Assembly: GCA_965275905.1 (NCBI GenBank)
Contig: CBDHYJ010000016.1
Span: 1-64,000, forward strand
Direction of reading: 5' to 3'
Length of the DNA: 64,000 nt
From: CBDAQD01 sp965275905
GTDB taxonomy: Bacteria; Pseudomonadota; Alphaproteobacteria; Rhizobiales; JAJFHC01
Of this stretch, positions 26,395-33,924 are shown in pieces. The notes under the pieces were generated by a model that worked only from the letters and a program-made list of their open reading frames with translations, ran no database searches and was not told the origin of the DNA. A program made the position numbers and the translations under genes. Within the stretch, counting starts at the first letter, position 1. Each line of letters opens with the position of its first letter.

Positions 26395-27782
26395 GGCGGT
26401 ATCCGGTCCTTGAGAGTGTATTTCTTGCCATGCTTCTTGTTGTATGCATCGCGCCATCGCTCGCATTCCTTCAGATGGCTCGATCTGTTGACGGTCCCCG
26501 GGCTTGATTTCTCGCGCCAGAACGACTCGCCGCAATAGGGATCGCGGTAGCCGCCTCGTTCCTCGATGCCGTGCTCCCTGCGGAGCAGGTTTTCTCGGGC
26601 GACTGTCGCCTGGTGACCGCCGCTTCCACGCGGCTTTGCCCGGTCCGGGGCGTGCTCGCCACGGTCTCCAAGCCAGCCATGGCCGCAGAGTTCGTGGCCG
26701 AGCACGAGCCAGGAGTCGATGTTCAGGTCGACACCCGATTTCGTCGTCGCGCCCCACAGTTTGGTCGAATTCGGCGAAGGTGCGGTGACGATGCCGCCGG
26801 ATCCGCCGGACCCCTTGTTGTGGGCGTTCTTTTGATCCGAGAAACGCGTATGCGGCCAAGACGAGTCATCGACGATGATCTTCCAGTCGTTCTTCGACTT
26901 GATCATGTCGCAGAGGCAGTCACAGCCGGTGACCGACTTCACCCGTTCCTCGTTCGTATCGAGCGGGCCCAGGATGTCCGCCCCCAACAGCGACTTCGAA
27001 CAGAAACCTCCGGTGGCGCCGACATCACCGGATTTGGCCACGGTGAACCCGCCCTCCTTGCACAGCGTCGCGATATACTGCTCGATCGTCTGGGCGTTGG
27101 TTTGCTTGACGCCCTTGCCGCCCGGGTCGGGGATCATGGTGGAGGGCTTGTCGACCTTCAGCCGTCTCCGGACGGTCCGGTCACCCGGCCTTCCGTCCTG
27201 CTGCACCACATGGGCAAGTTCGTGCGCCAGGAGATGGCGGCCAGCGCGCGATTGCGTCTCAAACTGGCCGGATGCAAAGGCGATGTCGCGGCCCAGGGTG
27301 AAGGCCCGGGCGCCCATGGCTTCCGACGCGCGTTGTGCCTCGTGATGCGTATGAATGCGAACGTCGGAGAAGTTGTGCCCGAACCGGGGCTCGAAATAGG
27401 CGCGTTCCGCCGCGGCGAGCGGCGCACCGCCGCCTGAGACGGCAGAAGCGGCACCCTGGGCCGCATCGGCCGATCTCGTTCCTCCGGCGTTGCCGTCCGG
27501 TTTGGTCAGGATCTCCTCGTCTACACCGTCCTCGCGCTGCAGCCGCACCGTGTCGCGCTCTTCGTTTTCGCATGCAGCGCACTTGCGCTGTATCCCTTGG
27601 CCTGCGCTGCTCAGGCCCGCCGCCAGCATCTGGTTGGAGGTGACAGCATCGGCGATCTGGTCGGCCTCGCGCTCGAGTGGATCGTTGGCCGGACCGATGC
27701 GTAATTTCGGTTGTATCGCGCGCGGCGCTCTGGCCGTTGCAGACTGGGGTTCTGTGTGACGACGGATTTGGAGCGACCTCAT
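26391..27782 (-). CDS. DUF4157 protein with a distinct HELCGH zincin-like C-terminal domain
   Basis: This 463-residue protein is the first of the four DUF4157 proteins. It has the leader PKLRIGPANDPLEREADQIA, a CAAC pair, the DUF4157 region FEPRFGHNFSDVRIHTHHEA and HELAHVVQQ at residue 187. The C-terminal half is unlike the other three: it has several Cys (CDCLCD) and a second metal-site motif GHELCGHGWLGDRGEHAPDR at residue 363, where HExxH is followed by a further His and Asp. It is most likely a second metallopeptidase effector domain. Its start overlaps the stop of the 92-residue gene by four bases. Confidence 0.87.
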   Translation of the reverse strand: MRSLQIRRHTEPQSATARAPRAIQPKLRIGPANDPLEREADQIADAVTSNQMLAAGLSSAGQGIQRKCAACENEERDTVRLQREDGVDEEILTKPDGNAGGTRSADAAQGAASAVSGGGAPLAAAERAYFEPRFGHNFSDVRIHTHHEAQRASEAMGARAFTLGRDIAFASGQFETQSRAGRHLLAHELAHVVQQDGRPGDRTVRRRLKVDKPSTMIPDPGGKGVKQTNAQTIEQYIATLCKEGGFTVAKSGDVGATGGFCSKSLLGADILGPLDTNEERVKSVTGCDCLCDMIKSKNDWKIIVDDSSWPHTRFSDQKNAHNKGSGGSGGIVTAPSPNSTKLWGATTKSGVDLNIDSWLVLGHELCGHGWLGDRGEHAPDRAKPRGSGGHQATVARENLLRREHGIEERGGYRDPYCGESFWREKSSPGTVNRSSHLKECERWRDAYNKKHGKKYTLKDRIPP

Positions 27783-28057
27783 TGCGGATCCTCGCTCTCG
27801 TTTGCCGCGCGGTTCAAGGCCCTGGCAACGGCGCGTCTGATCTGATCGACATCGGCGCCGTGCGGAACGCGGACCCGAAGATGATCGATTGCGGTGCGAC
27901 CCGGGGGCAGTGCCGTTCCTTTTTGCCCGCTCGCGATTTCGGACAGGGCCGACGTCACGGCATCGGCCGAACGCAGGGCTTGCGCGCGATCACCGCGGCC
28001 CCGGACCGTGGTACCGCCGGCGGACGTGCCGGTCGGCGTTTTGCCGTCGCTCTTCAT
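27779..28057 (-). CDS. small eCIS protein of unknown function
   Basis: This 92-residue protein lies between the ATPase and the first DUF4157 gene and is coupled to both by ATGA overlaps, which strongly supports it as a real gene. The N-terminal half is Gly/Thr/Ser-rich and probably disordered. The C-terminal half contains a short basic helix-forming segment (GADVDQIRRAVARALNRAA). No family is recognised. Its position suggests a role in handling or loading the DUF4157 proteins, as an inference only. Confidence 0.7.
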   Translation of the reverse strand: MKSDGKTPTGTSAGGTTVRGRGDRAQALRSADAVTSALSEIASGQKGTALPPGRTAIDHLRVRVPHGADVDQIRRAVARALNRAANESEDPQ

Positions 28058-30174
28058 TGCGCCGCTCCGAATTGCCAGCTCGGTCGGAATTCCTTGTCGA
28101 GTTTCCGCATTTCGGCGCGGGCCGCCCGGCCAATGTGATCCATGGAAACGGGAACGCCCTCGCCGGCGGCGAGAAACGCCGCGTTCACTGCGATGACCAC
28201 GATATTGCCGCCGGCAACCTCAAGGCGGCCGAGTGCCCTGAAGTCGATGTTGTCCGTGCGCGTCTCGCCCGGAAAGGCACATGCCCAGATTCTCTCGCGC
28301 AGCGAGGCGTCGGGAAACGGCAGATCGATGACGAAGCGGAGGCGGCGCAGGAATGCGGTGTCGATGTGGCTTTTCAGGTTGGTGGCGAGTATGGCGAGAC
28401 CCGAATAGGTTTCCATGCGCTGAAGCAGATAGCTGATCTCGATATTGGCATAGCGGTCGTGGCTGTCCTTCACCTCGCTGCGTTTTCCGAACAGGGCGTC
28501 CGCCTCGTCGAAAAACAGCACGGCGCCTCCGGCTTCGGCTGCATCGAACACGCGGCGCAGGTTCTGTTCGGTCTCGCCGATATATTTGGAGATGACCTGC
28601 GAAAGGTCGATCCGGTACAGATTGAGATCGAGTTCGCCTGCTATGACCTCCGCCGCCATGGTCTTGCCGACGCCGCTCGGTCCGGCGAACATCGCGGATA
28701 CGCCGCGTCCCCGAACCAGTTTCCTGTCGAAGCCGCCATCGCCGTAAACGGCGGCGCGATGACGAACCTGCGCGGCGATCGCCCTGAGGTCGCCCGTAAT
28801 GTCATCCGGAAGCACAATGTCGTTCCACGAGAAACGGGGCGCAATCCTCTCGGCCATGGCGTCGAGGCCGCGGCTCGCCGCATCGCGGCAGGAGCACCAG
28901 ATATCTGTGCCGTCAAGAGTTCCCGCGACCTCGGCACAGATCGCGGCAATTTCCGAAGGACCAAGCTGGAAATGTGACGCGAGTGTCGCGGCCGAGGCAG
29001 CGGTCTCGCTGCGGGAGCCGGGCAGGACCGTGCGCCAGATCTCGGCGCGGTCCGCTTCGTTGAGCGACGATGTGCGCAGGATTGGCAGGTGTCCCGGAAC
29101 GTCGGGCCGGCGGTCTGCGATGACGATCAGGCGGGTGCGAATTTCCGCGAGAATCTCCGCCGCAAGCGCGTCCATCTCTGCGCGTCCCGCCGCCGTTAAA
29201 CCTTCGCCGATATCAGAGAGGTCGACCAGGACGGCCACGCCGCGCAACGCTGAGTCGCGGGTGATCAACTGCAACGCGCGGATGCGTTCAGGACCTGGTG
29301 GCGGCAAGCGCGCGATCAGAGCTTCCTGTATGCCCTGGCCGGATTTCGCTGCAATCATGGCGGCAATCGACCGGCGCCCGGACCGGCGCGGTCCGATGAT
29401 CATGGCCGTCGCCGACTGTTCCGCGCGAAGCTGCTCCAGAAAACGGTCGGCATTTTCGAGAACGGATTTGGGGCAGGGGCCGGCAGGCACCGCTTTCAGA
29501 ATATGGCGGATCCGGTGATCGCTGCCCGGGTTGCCGTCGAGGAAATCCGAAAGTACCTCGTCGGCTGCGAGCGCCGATAGCGCCCCGGCGCTATCCGCCG
29601 CGCACTGGACAAGGTGATGTTGCCTCAGTCGCGCGGCCGGCGAAAGCAGATCCCGGGCCAGCCTGACGGCGTCAGGATCGCCGGGCGTCAGCAGGGCGAT
29701 CGCCAGGTGCGGCGTCGGGTAATCCAGGGAGAGCCGGTCGTGGGCATAGCCGAACAAGGCCGGGAAAGCGGCGTCGAAATGGGCGGCGACCGCGAGCAGG
29801 ATCACGTCCTCCTCGAAGCGCGACAATGAGAACATCGCGGACAATTCGTCGATCGCGGCCGGGGCACCTCCGGTGCGCATGGCCTCCCGGGCATCCTGAT
29901 AGGCGCTTTGGGCGGCGAGAGTCTGTTCGCCGGCGGTGAAGCGGGCGGAGTCGCTGCGTAGCAGCCAGTCCGCGTCGAGGTCGGTCATCACCGGTGTTGC
30001 GCCTTCGCGGTCTTCGCTGGCCGGTTTTCCGGCGCGCAGGTTGGACACATAGTCGCCGAGCAATCCACGCAACCACGCAAGTCCGAGCGTCAGGGTTTCG
30101 TGGTTCTGCGCCCGCCAGATGTCGTCTGGGGCGACGGCGGCGCTGAATTCCTCGTATGCCGGTGACTTGTTCAT
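28054..30174 (-). CDS. eCIS AAA+ ATPase (Afp15-like)
   Basis: The protein is about 706 residues from the ATG at 30174; an ATG at 30210 is an alternative that would overlap the cap gene. The C-terminal AAA+ domain has Walker A GPSGVGKT at residue 498, Walker B in GGAVLFFDEADALFGKRSE, sensor-like ILATNLKSHIDTAFLRRLRF. An upstream segment IGPRRSGRRSIAAMIA looks like a degenerate first nucleotide-binding site. N-terminal 200 residues are helical. Afp15-type ATPases are found in nearly all eCIS and are thought to act in particle assembly or payload loading. It is coupled by ATGA overlap to the 92-residue gene downstream. Confidence 0.92.
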   Translation of the reverse strand: MNKSPAYEEFSAAVAPDDIWRAQNHETLTLGLAWLRGLLGDYVSNLRAGKPASEDREGATPVMTDLDADWLLRSDSARFTAGEQTLAAQSAYQDAREAMRTGGAPAAIDELSAMFSLSRFEEDVILLAVAAHFDAAFPALFGYAHDRLSLDYPTPHLAIALLTPGDPDAVRLARDLLSPAARLRQHHLVQCAADSAGALSALAADEVLSDFLDGNPGSDHRIRHILKAVPAGPCPKSVLENADRFLEQLRAEQSATAMIIGPRRSGRRSIAAMIAAKSGQGIQEALIARLPPPGPERIRALQLITRDSALRGVAVLVDLSDIGEGLTAAGRAEMDALAAEILAEIRTRLIVIADRRPDVPGHLPILRTSSLNEADRAEIWRTVLPGSRSETAASAATLASHFQLGPSEIAAICAEVAGTLDGTDIWCSCRDAASRGLDAMAERIAPRFSWNDIVLPDDITGDLRAIAAQVRHRAAVYGDGGFDRKLVRGRGVSAMFAGPSGVGKTMAAEVIAGELDLNLYRIDLSQVISKYIGETEQNLRRVFDAAEAGGAVLFFDEADALFGKRSEVKDSHDRYANIEISYLLQRMETYSGLAILATNLKSHIDTAFLRRLRFVIDLPFPDASLRERIWACAFPGETRTDNIDFRALGRLEVAGGNIVVIAVNAAFLAAGEGVPVSMDHIGRAARAEMRKLDKEFRPSWQFGAAQ

Positions 30175-30178
30175 GATC

Positions 30179-31507
30179 TCACGGGTCAAGCCTGAATGTG
30201 AATCCGTCATCCCTGCTGCGTGCGCCGTCAACCTGCACGGCGACGCCATATGCCGGATCCGCCGGCGCCAGTGCCGGCAACGTCCGTGCAGCATCGGCAA
30301 CCGGAATTTCCACCTGCGTACCGGTTGGCGCGGCCCAAGGATCGCCCGCTGCCGGCGGCCGAATCCTCACCGCGGCATCGCCGATAATGACTTCCGCCAG
30401 ACGCGCATCGTTGTGCCAGAGCCGGGTCCCCTGGACCTGAAGGACCGTCGCCGCCGGCCCGTTCGCCGGTGCGGTCGCAGTAATGCGGGGCACGAGCTGG
30501 ATCAGGGCCAGGTTCGAGGCATAGGAGCGGTCTTCAGAGAACGTGGTGCCATGATCGAGTGCCCCGGCAACGCCTTCGGTCGGATGAACGGCGATCACCT
30601 GAACGGAGATCGGACCGGGCTGGAGCCTCTGACCGGCCGGGATGGGACGTGGGGCCGCGTTGTCCAGATCGATCGGGTACTGGTCGTCGGGAATCGTTAT
30701 GCGGATGCGGCCGTCGGCGGGCGGCACGACGCGGATCGGCTCGAGTGAACCGAGGCGGACGTAGACTCTGTCCGCCAGCGCGTTCTCCGAAATGATCGTG
30801 ATCTCGTCCCCGATCCGTGCGCGCAACTCTCCGATCGGACCGTTCGCGGCAGGGGTGACGTAGGCATCGAGAACTTCGGGAGGCCTGCGGACATTGACCA
30901 GAACGCGCCGCGTTTCCACCGGCTGCGGTCGCGCCCGCGGCTCCGTGCTTTCGATCTGAACAACGCGTGTTTCATAAACGACTGACCTGCGGAAGTTCGA
31001 CTCCGACAAGGCAGACCAGATCTTCGTGAGATCGTCGAGTTCTGCCGGATGCAGGACAAGTTTCACGCGCTCGAATTCGTCGATCAGTCCGCCGTCGAGG
31101 ACAGGATCTCCGACCGTGCCGGCGGCCGGGCGCTGTATTGTCAGTTCTTCGACGCGGTTGCCGAATTCGTGGAAGACCTGCATCGCGTCGCCAAGCATGG
31201 TTTGCGCATTGAGGTCGGCGTCGGACTGTGATTCCAGCTCGCTATGGGTGGTCATCAGGTAACGCAGATTGAGGGAAAGCGGCGGGCGGCCGTAGGTGGC
31301 CGGATGTCCCTGTCCGGGAATCTCCTGGTTCTTGAGATCAGCGTTCTCCAGCACCTGAAAGAGGTAGAGATTGATCCGGCCGCCGGTGATGCCAGTCACG
31401 GTTACATCCGGCGGTGCGATCGTCACTGCATTCTGGGCTGTCATTCGGTCGAGCAGGAGCGTGCGCAGTGTCCGGCTTACGGCAGTTATGGCGGTGTGGT
31501 TCGCCAT
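30179..31507 (-). CDS. DUF4255 tail-terminator (cap) protein, Afp16/Pvc16-like
   Basis: The N-terminal 190 residues are the DUF4255 domain: HTAITAVSRTLRTLLLDRMT, GRINLYLFQVLENADLKNQE, PPLSLNLRYLMTTHSE and LGDAMQVFHEFGN. Afp16-type proteins cap the distal end of tube and sheath and set final length. The C-terminal 230 residues add two beta-sandwich units (GPIGELRARIGDEITIISEN; AVLQVQGTRLWHNDARLAEV), similar to IPT/TIG folds, which makes this protein longer (442 residues) than simple caps. The gene lies between the proline-rich protein and the ATPase, the usual place. Confidence 0.9.
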   Translation of the reverse strand: MANHTAITAVSRTLRTLLLDRMTAQNAVTIAPPDVTVTGITGGRINLYLFQVLENADLKNQEIPGQGHPATYGRPPLSLNLRYLMTTHSELESQSDADLNAQTMLGDAMQVFHEFGNRVEELTIQRPAAGTVGDPVLDGGLIDEFERVKLVLHPAELDDLTKIWSALSESNFRRSVVYETRVVQIESTEPRARPQPVETRRVLVNVRRPPEVLDAYVTPAANGPIGELRARIGDEITIISENALADRVYVRLGSLEPIRVVPPADGRIRITIPDDQYPIDLDNAAPRPIPAGQRLQPGPISVQVIAVHPTEGVAGALDHGTTFSEDRSYASNLALIQLVPRITATAPANGPAATVLQVQGTRLWHNDARLAEVIIGDAAVRIRPPAAGDPWAAPTGTQVEIPVADAARTLPALAPADPAYGVAVQVDGARSRDDGFTFRLDP

Positions 31508-31515
31508 TTCACGCG

Positions 31516-32481
31516 CTACCGGGGAATTCCGCGACGCGCCCGGTCGTAGGAATCAAATCCGCGAGTCCTGTTGCTGACCGGCCTCGGTCCCGAAGGCTGC
31601 TGCGGCTTTGGCGCGGGCGGCGCCTGGAACTCGATCGAGACTTGTCCAATGGACAGGCTTGCCGGTTGCGGTGAGGGACGGGATTGCCTGCTGTCGGCAA
31701 GCCAGGTGTCCTGAGAGCGTTGGGGCTCCGTCCTGGCGATCTCGACGATCGGAGTGGACGCTGGTGTCGTGTCTTCCGTGCTGTCCGGCGAAGGCCGTGC
31801 CCCGGAGTCCCGGTCGCCGGGTTCGATCGCAGACGCCTGCGGTTCGGTCTGCCGGTGTTGCTCGACGGCTACGGCTTGCCTGCCTGCGTCTCGGGCCGGC
31901 GTCGTCGTTTCGGGCCGGAGCTCCGTGCGACGGTCTTCGCCTTGCCGCGTCGGTTCCTGTGAAGGTGCGAAACGATCGCTGCCGGCAGCGTCGCGGCGTG
32001 CCTCCGGAGGTGTCTCGCGGGACAGAGAAGCCGTCCGCGCAGGCGCGGCCGGAGCCGGAGATGGTGTCTGCCGGTGCGGGCTTTCGGTGGCAGGCCGGGG
32101 CGTGTCCGGATATTCCTCGTAGATGCGCGTCACGACCGGCGCCGCCTGACCGGTCGAACTTTCCTTTCCGGGCAAAGTGTCTTGGTGCGGCGGCGGGGGC
32201 GGCTCTGCCGGCCGGCCGGGTTGTGCCATTTCTCGCGGATCGGAAGAGGCGTGTGTCGGGTGTCCGCGTCTCGGATCGAAGGACTTTTGTTCGGTCTGAA
32301 CAGCTGTCTCCGTGAAAACGGTTTCCTCGGAGAGTCCGTCCTCGCCATGACCTCCGTCGATTCCTGTGGGCGACGCGATCGGCTCGAAGCGGGCAGGTTG
32401 GCGCAGGGCGAGGGTGACACCGTTGGTCGCACCGGTTTGTCCGGCTGCGCGTCGGGATACGCGTTCGAAAAAGGCGGTCAT
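31516..32481 (-). CDS. proline-rich disordered eCIS linker protein
   Basis: This 321-residue protein is mostly Pro, Glu, Arg, Ser and Thr without hydrophobic core, so it should be disordered from about residue 40 to 270. The last 50 residues include PASLSIGQVSIEFQAPPAPK and end with GFDSYDRARRG. I recall that small eCIS and phage-tail-like proteins often close with a similar strand (xIGxVxVxxPP) followed by a short helix. The start overlaps the stop of the upstream gene (ATGA). The function is unknown; it could act as a flexible linker or assembly factor near the cap. Confidence 0.7.
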   Translation of the reverse strand: MTAFFERVSRRAAGQTGATNGVTLALRQPARFEPIASPTGIDGGHGEDGLSEETVFTETAVQTEQKSFDPRRGHPTHASSDPREMAQPGRPAEPPPPPHQDTLPGKESSTGQAAPVVTRIYEEYPDTPRPATESPHRQTPSPAPAAPARTASLSRETPPEARRDAAGSDRFAPSQEPTRQGEDRRTELRPETTTPARDAGRQAVAVEQHRQTEPQASAIEPGDRDSGARPSPDSTEDTTPASTPIVEIARTEPQRSQDTWLADSRQSRPSPQPASLSIGQVSIEFQAPPAPKPQQPSGPRPVSNRTRGFDSYDRARRGIPR

Positions 32482-33332
32482 TTGGCACCCCCTCCAGTCT
32501 CGATCAGATGCAGATAGGTCTGACGGCGTGTTGCCGACAACGCGAGAATGTCCGCTTCCGACCAGTGATAGACGCTTGCAAGGCGAGCGACCTGCCGGAA
32601 GATGTCGCCGCCCCGAGTCAATGCATTGGTCAATATCGACAGGGCGTCGAATTCGGCGACGAACTCTACGCCGCAGGCCGCGCAGGTGACGGCGGTGTGA
32701 CGATCGAGACCCGGCTCCAGCATCTGAACTGCGCTTTCGACCGCGGGTGCAACGATCGGCTGCACGGACTCAAGATCAACGGGTTCGCCGTTGTCGTCCG
32801 TTATGTCCAGAACCACCTTTGCGATCAGCTCTTTCGCCGCAAGCGCCGGGTCGCTCCGGGCCGTCCTCGCAGCCGCTTCCTCCATGAATCCGTTTGGCAA
32901 TCTGAACCTGACATGCAGATTTCGATCCGCGTCGTCGCAGTTCAGTTCAAACGATTCACGTTCCGACTTGGCCGTCTGGTCGGCGACGAAGGTTTCGAGC
33001 GAAAGCGAGATCTCCGACAACTCCCGGCATTCGGCGACGCCGCAGCCCGCAACCAGATCGATCCGGTCTCCCAGCAGACGCTGGCAGAGCGCGACAAGCA
33101 ATCGCTCCCGATCGCCGCCCGACATGAGCCGCACGATCTTCGACACGGGTTCATCCAGGCCCTCGATCGGTTCGACGACACGCTCCAGCAGGGCGCTGGT
33201 CCTGCGCGCCGCCGACCATGCAGCCGGAAGCTCAAGAAGGTAGGCTTCGTCGCGGCCCGTGAGGTCCCGAAGGCATGCGGTTCCATATCGCCTGCCGGCA
33301 CGCCAAACTCCATGCAGGAGCTGCACTTCCAT
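32478..33332 (-). CDS. T4 gp26/51-like baseplate hub assembly protein fused to a DUF6760-like tail
   Basis: In this 284-residue protein, the segment IVRLMSGGDRERLLVALCQR followed by LLGDRIDLVAGCGVAEC matches the T4 baseplate/hub-assembly type proteins in eCIS loci. A second Cys pair, CAACGVEFVAE, sits near residue 225, so a zinc site is possible. The C-terminal 45 residues (VARLASVYHWSEADILALSA) resemble the small stand-alone DUF6760 proteins that usually follow this gene in eCIS, suggesting a fusion. It is placed directly after the tube gene and overlaps the proline-rich gene by four bases. Confidence 0.75.
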   Translation of the reverse strand: MEVQLLHGVWRAGRRYGTACLRDLTGRDEAYLLELPAAWSAARRTSALLERVVEPIEGLDEPVSKIVRLMSGGDRERLLVALCQRLLGDRIDLVAGCGVAECRELSEISLSLETFVADQTAKSERESFELNCDDADRNLHVRFRLPNGFMEEAAARTARSDPALAAKELIAKVVLDITDDNGEPVDLESVQPIVAPAVESAVQMLEPGLDRHTAVTCAACGVEFVAEFDALSILTNALTRGGDIFRQVARLASVYHWSEADILALSATRRQTYLHLIETGGGAK

Positions 33333-33384
33333 GGCCGTTCATCCTCTCAGCTCAATCCATGCGGATAGCCCGAACGCTGCCACG

Positions 33385-33912
33385 TCAGCCGGCTGGCTCG
33401 GTAAAGCTCGGCTCCGCCGGCTCGGTGACGGCCTGATCACGCGCCCAGCCCTCGTTCTCCATCTTGATCTGCGCGATGGCGACGGCATTGGCGTTGGCGT
33501 CCAGTTCGGGCAGGGCCTGGAATTCGGAGACCCAGCAGCGGAAGACCTGATAGGACAGGACCTTCTGGCCGGCTTCGTTGAATACGTCGATGATGACGTC
33601 CTTGCGGAAGTCGGCGAGCGATACCTCCGACCCGTCGCCAGCGCCAAAGTTCCAGACCTTGTTGGCCCACTGCTCGAACTCGAGGTCGTGGGTCACGCCG
33701 CGCTCAAGCATGATGGCCTCATAGGATGAACGGCCGGGCGACTTGCGGCTGGTGGACGGATCGCCGCCCTCGCGATGCTCGACGACTTCCGTCGTGCGTT
33801 TCAGGGCGCCGACCTTGCTTATGCCGGCGACGTAACGCCCATCCCACTTCACGCGGAACTTGAAGTTCTTATACGGATCAAAGCGGCGCGGATTTGTTGT
33901 AAACGGGGCCAT
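33385..33912 (-). CDS. inner tube protein (gp19-like)
   Basis: This 175-residue protein has the typical tube-protein order: FKFRVKWDGRYVAGISKVGA, the loop EHREGGDPSTSRKSPGRSSY, then IMLERGVTHDLEFEQWANKV and the C-terminal VFRCWVSEFQALPELDANAN. Copies stack as hexamer rings to make the inner tube. Most Afp-like systems have two or three tube paralogues; only this one is found here. It lies 12 bases after the sheath gene. Confidence 0.95.
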   Translation of the reverse strand: MAPFTTNPRRFDPYKNFKFRVKWDGRYVAGISKVGALKRTTEVVEHREGGDPSTSRKSPGRSSYEAIMLERGVTHDLEFEQWANKVWNFGAGDGSEVSLADFRKDVIIDVFNEAGQKVLSYQVFRCWVSEFQALPELDANANAVAIAQIKMENEGWARDQAVTEPAEPSFTEPAG

Positions 33913-33924
33913 GATGCCGACTCC

